In this document: piece by piece, positions 53,016 through 62,081 of the stretch | How positions within the stretch are numbered: the first letter of the stretch is position 1 | Layout of the letters: each line of letters opens with the position of its first letter | Source of the DNA: Paenalkalicoccus suaedae | Lineage (GTDB): Bacteria; Bacillota; Bacilli; Bacillales; Salisediminibacteriaceae | Direction of reading: 5' to 3' | Assembly (NCBI RefSeq): GCF_006965545.2 | Contig: NZ_CP041372.2 | Span: forward strand, 1,364,001-1,428,000 | Length of the DNA: 64,000 bases | The notes under the pieces: model-generated | The model's database searches: none | Told to the model about the DNA's origin: nothing | Seen by the model: only the letters and a program-made list of their open reading frames with translations | Translations under genes and position numbers: made by a program

Positions 53016-53957
53016 ATGAAATGGTCTGAAATTCGCATTCATACGACACAAGAAGCAGTAGAACCGATTAGTCACATCCTGCACGAAGCTGGAGCGGGAG
53101 GTGTCGTTATTGAAGATAAGGATGATATTCTGCGTGACTTCGAAGATAAATTTGGAGAAATTTATGATTTATCAACCGAGGACTATCCTGAAGAAGGTGT
53201 TATTTTAAAAGCATATCTTCCTGTTAATAGTTTTTTAAACGAGTCTGTGGAAGAAATCAAACAGGCCATTAATCAGCTCCTTACCTACAATATTGATATT
53301 GGTGCTAACACATTGACAGTTAGTGAAGTGAATGAAGAAGAGTGGGCAACTGCGTGGAAAAAATACTACAAGCCAGTAAAAGTCTCGGAGACTATTACGA
53401 TTTCTCCTTCTTGGGAAGACTATAAGCCCGTGCATGATAAAGAGCTTGTTATTGAGCTCGATCCTGGTATGGCATTTGGAACTGGTACGCATCCTACGAC
53501 GGTTTTATGTATTCAGGCGCTAGAGCGACACACGAAGAACGGAGATCGTATTGCAGATGTAGGTACCGGTTCTGGCGTACTTGCAATTGCGGCGGCCAAA
53601 TTAGGTGTTGATAAGGTCGAAGCACTCGACTTAGATGAAGTTGCTGTTGAATCTGCTACTCAAAATGTAGCGTTTAATCACGCTACTGACACGGTATCGG
53701 TTACGCAGGGTAATTTATTAGATACGCTGTCTGGTGAGTATGATGTTATAGTAGCAAACATTTTAGCAGAAGTGATTGTTACTATGACAGAGGATGCATT
53801 TTCGTTTGTTAAACCAAATGGAAAGCTTATTACATCAGGAATTATCCAAGCGAAAAGAGATTTAGTCAAAAACTCTCTTCTTGAGGCAGGTTTTGTCATT
53901 GACGAAATCACGGAGATGGAAGACTGGATTGCGATAGTGGCTTCTAAGCCAGAGTAG
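53016..53957 (+). CDS. prmA: Ribosomal protein L11 methyltransferase
   Basis: PrmA trimethylates uL11. Of 313 residues, an N-terminal ferredoxin-like recognition domain contains WATAWKKYYKPVKV, and the catalytic domain contains LDPGMAFGTGTHPTT and the SAM motif VADVGTGSGVLAIAA (quoted from IADVGTGSG). NPP-like NILAEVI follows. It is yqeT in B. subtilis; position after dnaJ is conserved. Confidence 0.95.
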   Translation: MKWSEIRIHTTQEAVEPISHILHEAGAGGVVIEDKDDILRDFEDKFGEIYDLSTEDYPEEGVILKAYLPVNSFLNESVEEIKQAINQLLTYNIDIGANTLTVSEVNEEEWATAWKKYYKPVKVSETITISPSWEDYKPVHDKELVIELDPGMAFGTGTHPTTVLCIQALERHTKNGDRIADVGTGSGVLAIAAAKLGVDKVEALDLDEVAVESATQNVAFNHATDTVSVTQGNLLDTLSGEYDVIVANILAEVIVTMTEDAFSFVKPNGKLITSGIIQAKRDLVKNSLLEAGFVIDEITEMEDWIAIVASKPE

Positions 53958-53966
53958 GAGGATCCA

Positions 53967-54713
53967 ATGCAACGATATTTTTTGCCAAATGATCATTTTA
54001 CGAATGGCTATGTTAAGATGGATGACGAATCAACAAAGCATATTGCTCGTGTCATGCGTATGAAGAATGATGACGAGGTTATTTGCTGTAATGAAGATGG
54101 GAGCTGCTATATTGTTGCGCTCGATGTAGCACCAGATGAAGTGAGAGGAAGAGTACTTTATCAGGAGGAGCGATCGTCTGAACTGCCAGTAGACGTAACA
54201 ATCGCACAAGGACTTCCTAAAGGTGATAAGTTGGAGCTAACGATTCAAAAGGCTACCGAGCTCGGCGCTTTTTCATTTCTTCCATTCGAAGCAACGCGAT
54301 CTGTCGCAAAGCTTGATGCGAAGAAGGCGGATAAAAAAGTCGAGCGTTGGCAGAGAATAGCGAAAGAAGCGAGTGAGCAGTCGCACAGACAGCGTGTGCC
54401 TAATGTCACGTTTGTGAGTTGGCAGGAGCTTTTAACATCTGCATCCGACTTTACTCATGTTATAGTAGCCTATGAAGAAGCTGCAAAAGAGGATGAGAGA
54501 AGCTCATTTAAAGCGGTTCTCCAAAAGCTTTCACCTGGAGATCGTGTGCTGCTCGTTTGCGGTCCGGAAGGCGGATTAACAGATGCAGAGGTCAAAAAGC
54601 TTGAAGAGGTAAAGGCGATTCGCTGTGGACTAGGTCCAAGAATTCTTCGGAGTGAAACTGCTCCGCTTTACGGTCTCTCAGCAATTTCTTATCAAATAGA
54701 ACTATCGGGGTGA
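53967..54713 (+). CDS. rsmE: 16S rRNA m3U1498 methyltransferase RsmE
   Basis: A SPOUT-class methyltransferase of 248 residues. It has an N-terminal PUA-like domain (HIARVMRMKNDDEV), then the knotted domain with ATELGAFSFLPFEATRS, LLVCGPEGGLTDAEV and LGPRILRSETAPLYGLSAI, all family motifs. It is yqeU in B. subtilis. AGGAGG precedes the ATG, nine bases after prmA. Ends in TGA. Confidence 0.96.
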   Translation: MQRYFLPNDHFTNGYVKMDDESTKHIARVMRMKNDDEVICCNEDGSCYIVALDVAPDEVRGRVLYQEERSSELPVDVTIAQGLPKGDKLELTIQKATELGAFSFLPFEATRSVAKLDAKKADKKVERWQRIAKEASEQSHRQRVPNVTFVSWQELLTSASDFTHVIVAYEEAAKEDERSSFKAVLQKLSPGDRVLLVCGPEGGLTDAEVKKLEEVKAIRCGLGPRILRSETAPLYGLSAISYQIELSG

Positions 54714-54720
54714 AGAACTA

Positions 54721-56055
54721 ATGCGTACGGTTGCGTTCCATACACTTGGATGTAAGGTTAACCATTATGAGACAGAGGCTATCTGGCAACTATTTAAGCA
54801 GGATGGTTATGAAAAAGTAGATTATGAACAAACATCAGACGTTTATGTCATTAACACATGCACAGTTACAAATACAGGCGATAAGAAAAGTCGTCAGGTT
54901 ATTAGACGTGCAATAAGAAAGAATCCAGATGCGGTTGTTTGTGTGACAGGGTGTTACGCTCAAACTTCTCCTGCAGAAATCATGGCGATACCAGGAGTAG
55001 ATATTGTTGTAGGCACACAGGATCGTCATAAAATGATTCCTTATATTGAACAATTTCAAAAAGAGCGTGAACCGATCAACGGTGTAGGGAACATCATGAA
55101 ATCACGCGTCTACGAAGAGCTTGATGTACCGTCATTTACTGATCGAACACGCGCTTCGTTAAAAATTCAAGAAGGCTGTAACAACTTTTGTACATTCTGC
55201 ATTATTCCTTGGGCGAGAGGCCTTCTACGTTCACGTGATCCAATTGAAGTGATCAAGCAAGCTAATCAGCTTGTTGCTGCAGGCTACAAAGAAATCGTTT
55301 TAACTGGCATTCATACTGGTGGATACGGAGAGGATATGAAAGACTATAGCCTCGCTAAACTTCTCATTGAATTAGAAAAAGTAGAAGGATTAAAGCGTAT
55401 TCGCATTTCATCTATTGAGGGAAGTCAAATTACAGACGAGGTTATTGAGGCCATTGATCAATCAGAAAAGATCGTACGTCATTTACACGTACCATTGCAG
55501 TCTGGTTCTGATACAGTACTAAAACGCATGCGCCGTAAGTATACGACTGCGTTTTATAAAGAGCGAGTAGACCGTCTTAAAAAGGCGCTACCAGGACTCG
55601 CTGTCACATCTGACGTTATTGTTGGATTCCCTGGCGAAACGGAAGAAGAGTTTAATGAAACGTACGAATTTATTCGTGAAATTGGCTATTCAGAGCTACA
55701 CGTTTTCCCTTATTCAAAGCGTACTGGTACTCCAGCTGCTAGGATGGAAGATCAAGTAGATGATGCAGTGAAGAATAATCGCGTTCACAAGCTTATTGCT
55801 TTATCAAATCAATTAGCGAAAGAATACGCGTCACGCTATGAAGGGGAAGTGCTTGAAATGATCCCAGAAGAGCGTGATAAAGAAAATGACGCGTACCTAA
55901 TTGGCTATACAGATAATTATATGAAGGTGAAGCTTCTGACGGACGATGATGCTTTGATTGGAGAAATCGTCAAAGTAAAAATCGATAAGGCAGGGTACCC
56001 ATATAACGAAGGGTCCTTTGTGCGAGTGATGAGGGACGAAGCCGTCGTTCAATAA
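54721..56055 (+). CDS. mtaB: tRNA N6-threonylcarbamoyladenosine methylthiotransferase MtaB
   Basis: MtaB (YqeV) converts t6A37 to ms2t6A37 in tRNAs that read ANN codons. The 444-residue protein has the N-terminal UPF0004 domain with cysteines in [18 protein letters not shown] and VTGCYAQ. The radical SAM motif CNNFCTFC follows, and a C-terminal TRAM domain (about 375-440). All six cluster ligands are present. It starts seven bases after rsmE. Confidence 0.96.
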   Translation: MRTVAFHTLGCKVNHYETEAIWQLFKQDGYEKVDYEQTSDVYVINTCTVTNTGDKKSRQVIRRAIRKNPDAVVCVTGCYAQTSPAEIMAIPGVDIVVGTQDRHKMIPYIEQFQKEREPINGVGNIMKSRVYEELDVPSFTDRTRASLKIQEGCNNFCTFCIIPWARGLLRSRDPIEVIKQANQLVAAGYKEIVLTGIHTGGYGEDMKDYSLAKLLIELEKVEGLKRIRISSIEGSQITDEVIEAIDQSEKIVRHLHVPLQSGSDTVLKRMRRKYTTAFYKERVDRLKKALPGLAVTSDVIVGFPGETEEEFNETYEFIREIGYSELHVFPYSKRTGTPAARMEDQVDDAVKNNRVHKLIALSNQLAKEYASRYEGEVLEMIPEERDKENDAYLIGYTDNYMKVKLLTDDDALIGEIVKVKIDKAGYPYNEGSFVRVMRDEAVVQ

Positions 56056-56126
56056 TCGTACTAGCTAATTCAATAGCAGAACAGATGAGAAAAAGGAAAA
56101 CTGTAGTAGGAATATGGAAAGATATA

Positions 56127-56155
56127 TTGACCATAGACCGCTATTCCTTTATAAT
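56127..56155 (+). promoter_or_regulatory. SigA promoter of rpsU-yqeY
   Basis: TTGACC at 56127-56132, a 17-bp spacer and TATAAT at 56150-56155. The short leader then contains ACATGTC-CTCT-GACATGT (56164-56181), a perfect 7-bp hairpin just upstream of the rpsU ribosome binding site. Confidence 0.75.
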
Positions 56156-56213
56156 CATACATGACATGTCCTCTGACATGTTTTCATTGGTTGTTCGGAG
56201 GGAGGGATATAGA

Positions 56214-56387
56214 ATGGCAGAAACACGTGTACGTAAAAACGAATCCATCGATGCTGCTCTTCGTCGCTTTAAGAAAACAATTTCTAAAGAAGGTACGATG
56301 GCAGAGGTTAAAAAGCGTAAGCATTACGAAAAGCCAAGTATCAAGCGTAAGAAGAAGTCTGAAGCGGCTCGTAAGCGTAAGTTCTAA
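56214..56387 (+). CDS. rpsU: 30S ribosomal protein S21
   Basis: The 57-residue bS21 begins [21 protein letters not shown] and has the basic C terminus [18 protein letters not shown], typical of the family. The ATG at 56214 follows GGAGGGAGG; the frame upstream of it, open from 56085, is not coding. Followed after 14 bases by yqeY, the usual pair. Confidence 0.97.
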   Translation: MAETRVRKNESIDAALRRFKKTISKEGTMAEVKKRKHYEKPSIKRKKKSEAARKRKF

Positions 56388-56401
56388 GGAGAGGGTTTAC
56401 T

Positions 56402-56851
56402 ATGGCTTTGCACATTCTTGATCAGCTTAATCAAGATATGAAGGACGCAATGCGCAAAAAAGACAAGCAACGCCTATCGGTTATTCGTGGTGTAAAGTCT
56501 ACTTTACAAAACGAAGCAATTAATAAAGGGTCAGAGCTCTCAGAGGATGAGGTTCTAACTGTATTAAACCGTGAAATGAAACAGCGTCGCGAGTCCCTCC
56601 ATGAATTTGAGCAAGCAGAACGCCAAGATCTTGTCGAAAAGACGAAAGCAGAAGTATCAATTCTGTCCGAATATATGCCAGCGCAGCTTGACGAAGCGGA
56701 GCTTGATGCCATCGTTGCTGAGACAGTGACAGAGGTTGGAGCTACGTCTAAAGCGGATATGGGGAAGGTTATGGGTGCCATTATGCCTAAGGTAAAAGGG
56801 CGCGCAGACGGAACCGCCGTTAAAAAGAGAGTCGAGCAGGCATTATCATAA
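56402..56851 (+). CDS. yqeY: GatB/YqeY domain protein
   Basis: A 149-residue protein with the helical YqeY domain that is also found at the C terminus of the GatB amidotransferase subunit, where it binds tRNA. Typical segments: LRVIRGVKS-like RLSVIRGVKSTLQNEAI, EQAERQDLVEKTKAEVSIL and KADMGKVMGAIMPKVKGRADG. The function of the stand-alone form is not known, though tRNA binding is likely. Confidence 0.93.
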   Translation: MALHILDQLNQDMKDAMRKKDKQRLSVIRGVKSTLQNEAINKGSELSEDEVLTVLNREMKQRRESLHEFEQAERQDLVEKTKAEVSILSEYMPAQLDEAELDAIVAETVTEVGATSKADMGKVMGAIMPKVKGRADGTAVKKRVEQALS

Positions 56852-56873
56852 AACGATAAGACGTTAATTAATC

Positions 56874-56910
56874 AGAGTCCACAGTTCATTTTGAGCTGTG
56901 GACTCTTTGC
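56874..56910 (+). terminator. Intrinsic terminator after yqeY
   Basis: AGAGTCCACAG pairs perfectly with CTGTGGACTCT, followed by a short T run. Confidence 0.8.
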
Positions 56911-56987
56911 GTTCCGTTTGTACAAATTCATGCATATTTTTTCTCGCAGAGGGAATGGGAAAGGGAGACGCAAAGGAGGAATAATAA

Positions 56988-57305
56988 ATGAGTGATAAAA
57001 CATTAAGATACGTGAAGTGGACAGCCGGTACACACTTAGAGCTTGTGGATACAAAACTAGATGAACAAGCGATTTATTATGATGTAGAAGTAACACGAGC
57101 AGAGGAAGAGGTTCTCCGTGATTTAGTTGCTAATGTACAGGACGGAGACGTGATGCCAGAGCATATTTTTGTCCACCCGTTCGATGAAACGCGAGATGAA
57201 AAAGATAAAGAAGAGCTCGGTGATGAAACACAACGCCTTTTCGCCTTTATATATGAGGTAGGTACAAAAGAGACGAAAGAAAGAATCAAAATGAAAAACG
57301 AATAA
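56988..57305 (+). CDS. Conserved-looking protein of unknown function (105 aa)
   Basis: The 105-residue product begins MSDKTLRYVKWTAGTHLELVDTKLDEQAIYY (shown here only as its start, MSDKTLRYVKW), has a middle rich in Asp and Glu (DETRDEKDKEELGDET) and ends IKMKNE. It has no signal peptide, membrane segment or cysteine. GGAGGAATAAT precedes the ATG, and a terminator follows, so it is a stand-alone transcription unit. I do not recognise a family. In B. subtilis yqeY is followed directly by yqeZ, so this gene is an insertion relative to that order. Confidence 0.65.
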   Translation: MSDKTLRYVKWTAGTHLELVDTKLDEQAIYYDVEVTRAEEEVLRDLVANVQDGDVMPEHIFVHPFDETRDEKDKEELGDETQRLFAFIYEVGTKETKERIKMKNE

Positions 57306-57310
57306 TAGTT

Positions 57311-57350
57311 AAAAGAGACGTGAGTAAGTGACGTCTCTTTATTTATTTTT
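57311..57350 (+). terminator. Intrinsic terminator after the 105-residue gene
   Basis: AAAGAGACGT pairs with ACGTCTCTTT, followed by ATTTATTTTT. The stretch from here to the SigW promoter at 57592 holds no gene that I can see. Confidence 0.82.
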
Positions 57351-57591
57351 GAAATAGTAGCCAACTTCCATGGATCCTTTATTTCTTTAAGAGAAGCTCT
57401 TATAATCTTTTTAAGAAGAGGAGCGCTAAATAGCGCGAAAGGGATCGCAGAAAACTTGTTAAAGGTGTAATTTTTACATGTTGAGGAATCGTATAACTAG
57501 ACAGTGACTCCTTATGTTTTTTACACTTAATGTACATGCTAATACTTGTACGCAATTGCTTACTATAGGATTTTTAAACTTTTTAAATAGT

Positions 57592-57617
57592 TGAAACCTT
57601 ATTTGAGCTCAATCGTA
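57592..57617 (+). promoter_or_regulatory. SigW promoter of nfeD-floA-yqfB
   Basis: TGAAAC at 57592-57597, exactly 16 bp, CGTA at 57614-57617: a full match to the SigW consensus. The orthologous B. subtilis yqeZ-yqfA-yqfB operon is in the SigW envelope-stress regulon. Confidence 0.88.
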
Positions 57618-57646
57618 CATGTATTAAGGCTTTTTAGAAAAGGGGC

Positions 57647-58978
57647 GTGAGGCCGTTGAAAGTGTTCAGAATACTTTTTTTTGCGACTCTTCTCGCTGTT
57701 GCCTTTAGTGCTGTCATCGTTTCAGCTAATGAAAGTAATGCATCAAAGACGGTTTATTTTGTACCGGTTGAGCAAACAGTTGAACGGGGACTTGAAGCCT
57801 TTATGAATCGAGCTGTTCAAACAGCAGAGGAAGAAGGCGTCGATCATATTGTTTTTGAGTTAAATACACCAGGTGGTAGAGTGGATGCTGCTGGTGAGAT
57901 TGCTCGAACCGTAAGGGAATCCTCTATTCCTACTACAGCTTACGTTGTAGAGGAAGCTATGTCTGCAGGAGCTTATATTGCCCTAAACGCAGACGAAATT
58001 CTAATGGCTCCAAGTACGAGGATGGGCTCTGCGCAAGTGATCGATGGTTCAGGTAATGCGGCAGATGATAAAGCGCAATCAGCTTGGCTTGCTAACATGA
58101 GAGCTGCTGCGGAGCTTCGGGATCGTGATCCGATATATGCGCTAGCAATGGCAGATCCGAGAATTGATCTACCAGAGTTAGGTGCGGAGGAGGGAGAATT
58201 ATTAACGTTAACAGCCTCTGAAGCAATATCAGTTAATTATGCGGAAGCTATTGCAGATAGTCGAGATGATGTACTAGCTTACTTAAATTTAGAAGGAGCA
58301 ACTATTCAGGAATTTGAGGTTAGTCTTGCAGAGCAAATTGCGAGATTTGTAACAAGTCCTATCGTTATTCCGATATTGTTATCAATCGGAAGTTTAGGGC
58401 TAATACTGGAGTTGTACTCACCAGGGTTTGGAATACCTGGAATTATGGGGATTTCTTCACTATTACTTTTCTTTTATGGTCATTTAGTTGCTGGATTTGC
58501 TGGCTTTGAAGGACTGATTTTATTTGTTGTCGGAGCAGCATTGCTTGTTTTAGAAGTGTTTTCTCCAAGCTTTGGCATATTCGGTGCTTTAGGACTTGGA
58601 GCGATAATTGGGAGTCTTGTAATGAGCTCTTTTGATACGACGGTTATTTTGTATTCTGTCCTAATTGCAGGCGTAATTTCATTAGTTGCATTTTTCACTG
58701 TGATGAAATATGTAGACCGAATCGGTCCAATGAAAAAGATGATTTTACAGGATGCAACATCTACTGAGCTTGGCTACGTATCAAATGAACATCGTGTTGA
58801 ATTAGTTGGCTTAACAGGTCAAACTTTAACTGTGCTTCGACCATCTGGAACAGCTTTAATTGGTGATGAACGACTTGACGTTGTTTCAGAGGGAGGATAT
58901 ATTGAACAAGGGAAGAAAGTAAAGGTAATTTCAGCTGTAGGATCTCGTATTGTAGTGCGAGTTGAATCGGCCGAATAG
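57647..58978 (+). CDS. yqeZ: NfeD family membrane serine protease-like protein YqeZ
   Basis: The 443-residue protein has a signal peptide (about 1-27) and a ClpP-like domain with ELNTPGGRVDAAGEI and the putative nucleophile in MSAGAYIALNADEI. A block of membrane segments follows (about 235-360), and a C-terminal OB-fold NfeD domain (about 385-443). Such proteins pair with SPFH/flotillin partners; floA follows directly. The start is GTG 57647 or TTG 57656; both have plausible spacing. The SigW promoter suggests a response to membrane-active agents. Confidence 0.92.
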   Translation: MRPLKVFRILFFATLLAVAFSAVIVSANESNASKTVYFVPVEQTVERGLEAFMNRAVQTAEEEGVDHIVFELNTPGGRVDAAGEIARTVRESSIPTTAYVVEEAMSAGAYIALNADEILMAPSTRMGSAQVIDGSGNAADDKAQSAWLANMRAAAELRDRDPIYALAMADPRIDLPELGAEEGELLTLTASEAISVNYAEAIADSRDDVLAYLNLEGATIQEFEVSLAEQIARFVTSPIVIPILLSIGSLGLILELYSPGFGIPGIMGISSLLLFFYGHLVAGFAGFEGLILFVVGAALLVLEVFSPSFGIFGALGLGAIIGSLVMSSFDTTVILYSVLIAGVISLVAFFTVMKYVDRIGPMKKMILQDATSTELGYVSNEHRVELVGLTGQTLTVLRPSGTALIGDERLDVVSEGGYIEQGKKVKVISAVGSRIVVRVESAE

Positions 58979-59002
58979 CCTAATTAAAAAGGAGGAAGAA
59001 AC

Positions 59003-60010
59003 ATGCCAGATATTTCGGTATTTATTTTGATCGGGGTTATCGTCATAGCGGTACTTGTACTATTTACATTTGTACCAGTAGGACTATGGATTTCCGCGTG
59101 GGCAGCAGGAGTTAAAGTAGGAATCTTTCAACTAGTCGGTATGCGACTACGTCGAGTTATTCCTCATCGTGTAGTAAACCCACAAATTAAAGCAGTAAAA
59201 GCAGGTTTAGATATGTCTACTGACAAGCTAGAGGGTCACTATCTAGCCGGTGGTAACGTTGACCGAGTAGTAAATGCACTTATTGCAGCACAACGTGCTA
59301 ACATTGATTTAACGTTTGAACGATGTGCGGCGATTGACTTAGCAGGTCGTGATGTACTTGAAGCAGTACAAATGAGTGTAAACCCTAAGGTTATTGAAAC
59401 ACCATTCATCGCCGGTGTTGCGATGGACGGAATTGAAGTAAAAGCAAAAGCTCGTATCACGGTACGTGCGAATATCGATCGCTTAGTCGGTGGTGCTGGT
59501 GAAGAAACAGTCATCGCTCGTGTTGGTGAAGGTATTGTATCGACAATCGGTTCAGCAAGAAATCATAAAGAAGTTCTTGAGAACCCAGATATGATTTCGC
59601 AAACCGTTTTAAAGAAAGGGTTAGACGCTGGTACAGCGTTTGAAATTCTTTCTATTGATATTGCGGACATTGACATCGGTAAAAACATCGGTGCCGGTCT
59701 TCAAACGGACCAAGCAGAAGCAGACAAGAAGATCGCTCAGGCGAAAGCGGAAGAGCGTCGTGCGATGGCCGTTGCACAAGAGCAAGAGATGAAGGCCCGC
59801 GTTGAAGAAATGCGCGCGAAGGTAGTTGAAGCAGAGGCAGAAGTACCTCTAGCTATGTCTGAAGCTCTTCGTTCAGGTAATTTAGGTGTCATGGATTACA
59901 TGAACTTTAACAACGTAAAAGCGGATACTGATATGCGTGAATCAATTGGTAAAGCGACTGACGATGGAGAAGAAACACAGGATCAAACATCAACAAAACC
60001 CCGTCGTTAA
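59003..60010 (+). CDS. floA: Flotillin-like protein FloA
   Basis: FloA scaffolds membrane microdomains and affects membrane fluidity. The 335-residue product has an N-terminal membrane hairpin (about 5-27), an SPFH-like region, and an Ala/Glu-rich coiled coil with [19 protein letters not shown]. It is yqfA in B. subtilis. AGGAGGAAGAAAC precedes the ATG. Sits between its NfeD partner and yqfB in a SigW-type operon. Confidence 0.96.
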   Translation: MPDISVFILIGVIVIAVLVLFTFVPVGLWISAWAAGVKVGIFQLVGMRLRRVIPHRVVNPQIKAVKAGLDMSTDKLEGHYLAGGNVDRVVNALIAAQRANIDLTFERCAAIDLAGRDVLEAVQMSVNPKVIETPFIAGVAMDGIEVKAKARITVRANIDRLVGGAGEETVIARVGEGIVSTIGSARNHKEVLENPDMISQTVLKKGLDAGTAFEILSIDIADIDIGKNIGAGLQTDQAEADKKIAQAKAEERRAMAVAQEQEMKARVEEMRAKVVEAEAEVPLAMSEALRSGNLGVMDYMNFNNVKADTDMRESIGKATDDGEETQDQTSTKPRR

Positions 60011-60035
60011 TCCACTATAGAAGGGAGCAACGATC

Positions 60036-60551
60036 GTGGAAGGGTTAATAGAATTAGTTCTTGGAAATCCCTTTATTCTCTTCTTGATTATCGCTTTCTT
60101 GTTTAGTACGTTTCGTAAGAGGGGCACTGCTGATGAAGCACGTCAGCAGCCTGACCTCTCACCAGACGAAACAGCTACTATTGACTCTGAAGAACGCAAT
60201 CCTAGCGAAGCGGAGCAAGCTGACTGGAGAGATATTTTTTATCCTCCGGAAGAACGCAGTAAAAAAGAGCAACCAGCTCCATCAAAGAGTTCTTCCGAGA
60301 GTAAGGAAGCTACGGCGTCCCTCTCGAAGGCTAATGATGAGTTACAGCGTCGCTATGAACAGGTGCAACAGCGTAAGTCTGAGGCGGCTAAACAAGATAA
60401 TATAATGGATTCTCCTATTTATAAAAAGGATCTATCTGCTTCTAAGTCAAAAATTGATTTAGACTTCAAAAATATTACTAAAGAAGATGCAATTAAGGGT
60501 GTTATTTGGTCTGAGGTATTAGGAAAACCGAAAGCACGTAGACACAGATAA
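60036..60551 (+). CDS. yqfB: YqfB-like membrane-anchored protein
   Basis: A 171-residue product with one N-terminal membrane segment (LIELVLGNPFILFLIIAFLF) and a long hydrophilic, charged tail with predicted coil around ANDELQRRYEQVQQRKSEA. It ends in KEDAIKGVIWSEVLGKPKARRHR, a conserved-looking basic C terminus. B. subtilis yqfB holds the same place in the SigW operon; equivalence rests on position and layout, since sequence identity could not be tested. GTG start at 60036 behind AGGGAG. Confidence 0.65.
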   Translation: MEGLIELVLGNPFILFLIIAFLFSTFRKRGTADEARQQPDLSPDETATIDSEERNPSEAEQADWRDIFYPPEERSKKEQPAPSKSSSESKEATASLSKANDELQRRYEQVQQRKSEAAKQDNIMDSPIYKKDLSASKSKIDLDFKNITKEDAIKGVIWSEVLGKPKARRHR

Positions 60552-60561
60552 TTAAATGCTG

Positions 60562-60597
60562 AAGAGACGACATGAAACTATGTCGTCTCTTTTTTTA
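60562..60597 (+). terminator. Intrinsic terminator of the SigW operon
   Basis: AAGAGACGACAT pairs with ATGTCGTCTCTT, followed by five or more T residues. Confidence 0.92.
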
Positions 60598-60637
60598 TGC
60601 CTTTACATATACTTTCCCTGAAGAGGAGGTCGTGCAT

Positions 60638-60934
60638 ATGAAAAAAATGAGAAATATGCTTCAACATATGCTAACCGACGTCATGGAAATCCCTCCTGAT
60701 ATTGCACTTCACCTTCCTAAGGTGACGTTAATTGGACATCTCCATATTTATTTAGAAAATTTTTCAGAGGTCCTATTTTTTAGTGATCAAAGACTGATTG
60801 TTAAAAGTCAGTTTGGGAGAATTGTTATTGATGGCGAGCAATTTGTGTTAAAAACCATCTTAAAAGAAGAGCTCATGATGGAGGGGAAAATAACGAATGT
60901 AGCAGTTCGGATTCAGGGGGACCAAGATGATTAG
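60638..60934 (+). CDS. yqfC: Sporulation protein YqfC
   Basis: A 98-residue YabP/YqfC-family protein, with IPPDIALHLPKVTLIGHLHIYLEN-type core (IALHLPKVTLIG visible) and INGEQFVLK-like IDGEQFVLKTI. Made in the mother cell under SigE in B. subtilis; CATATACT at 60606-60613 resembles a SigE -10 box. The ATG at 60638 follows GAGGAGG; the earlier in-frame start at 60572 is not used. Overlaps yqfD by eight bases. Confidence 0.9.
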   Translation: MKKMRNMLQHMLTDVMEIPPDIALHLPKVTLIGHLHIYLENFSEVLFFSDQRLIVKSQFGRIVIDGEQFVLKTILKEELMMEGKITNVAVRIQGDQDD

Positions 60935-62081
60935 CCTTTATAAGAAAGTGTATGTGGAGCAAATAAATACGGCAGCGTTCGTTCGACTTTGTCAACACCA
61001 TAGAATTCGTATAACGGTAGTCAAAACGTCTGGTACCGCTATAACATGTCATGTGCACATCCGTGATATAGACCATTTGATGGAGTTATTAACCGATCAG
61101 GGAGCGAATGCACGTATACACGGCTATGTTGGAATGATGCATTCACTCTCACAACTTAATATATTTGCCTTATTAGGAAGTGTGGGATTCGCTTTGACTC
61201 TTTACATATTAATGAGTCTTACTTGGTCGGTTGAAGTGGAAGGTGGGAATGTCGCCTTGCGCCATCAAGTGCTAGAGCTTCTGGAGGAAAAGGGCTTAAA
61301 ACAGCATTCTTTTATTGTGAGACATCCATCTATGGAAGAGCTACAGACCTTTGCGTTAGCGGAATTGGATCAAATAGCTTTTATAGGAGGAGAAAAAATT
61401 GGTACGACTTATTCATTTCGTATTATCGAAAAAAGGCAAGAAAATCAGGTTGAAGAAAAACGTTTAGGACATCTCACCGCAACGAGAGATGCTGTCATTA
61501 AAAGGATTGTCGCAGGTACTGGGACAGCAGCAGTGAGAGTCGATCAGTTTGTCCGAAAAAATGACATCCTGATATCAGGTTATATAGGGCGAGAAGAAGA
61601 TAAACAGTTAGTTGCTGCTGAAGGGGAAGTAATCGGTGAATTTTGGGAAATTGCAAAAGTGGAACAACCACTTATTCATGATTATGAAACGGTTGTAGGA
61701 CCGAAAAACACACGGTATGCGATCCAGCTTGGCTCCTATACGATACCATTATTTTTTAATGAGCCAGGTGGATATAAAGAGCGGCAATCAAAAAAGCTTC
61801 TTGATAAAGGTCTCACTATTGCTTTTCACACAAATCATTACTATGAGCTTACAAAAACGCAAGTAGAGTATGCACAGGAAGAAGCTGTTCAAGAAGCCAA
61901 AAGTGCTGCTAAGGATCAGCTCCAAGAGACCTTGACTGATAGTGGGGAGATCTTACAGGAAAAAGTTTTGCACGAATCTATGGAGAATGGTAAAGTTAAG
62001 GTAGTAATTCACTATACGGTTAACGATTCGATAGCAAAAAAAAGATCCGTTATCAAGGAGAATGAGACGATTGGCAGATAA
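60927..62081 (+). CDS. yqfD: Sporulation protein YqfD (stage IV)
   Basis: The 384-residue YqfD family protein is required for efficient sporulation in Bacillus, with unknown biochemical role. It shows an N-terminal cytoplasmic part, one membrane segment at about 77-95, and a long outer part containing SFIVRHPSMEELQTFAL and WEVEVEGGN-like VEVEGGN. Length is normal for the family (about 380-400). Coupled to yqfC by overlap and to phoH by an 11-base overlap. Confidence 0.9.
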   Translation: MISLYKKVYVEQINTAAFVRLCQHHRIRITVVKTSGTAITCHVHIRDIDHLMELLTDQGANARIHGYVGMMHSLSQLNIFALLGSVGFALTLYILMSLTWSVEVEGGNVALRHQVLELLEEKGLKQHSFIVRHPSMEELQTFALAELDQIAFIGGEKIGTTYSFRIIEKRQENQVEEKRLGHLTATRDAVIKRIVAGTGTAAVRVDQFVRKNDILISGYIGREEDKQLVAAEGEVIGEFWEIAKVEQPLIHDYETVVGPKNTRYAIQLGSYTIPLFFNEPGGYKERQSKKLLDKGLTIAFHTNHYYELTKTQVEYAQEEAVQEAKSAAKDQLQETLTDSGEILQEKVLHESMENGKVKVVIHYTVNDSIAKKRSVIKENETIGR

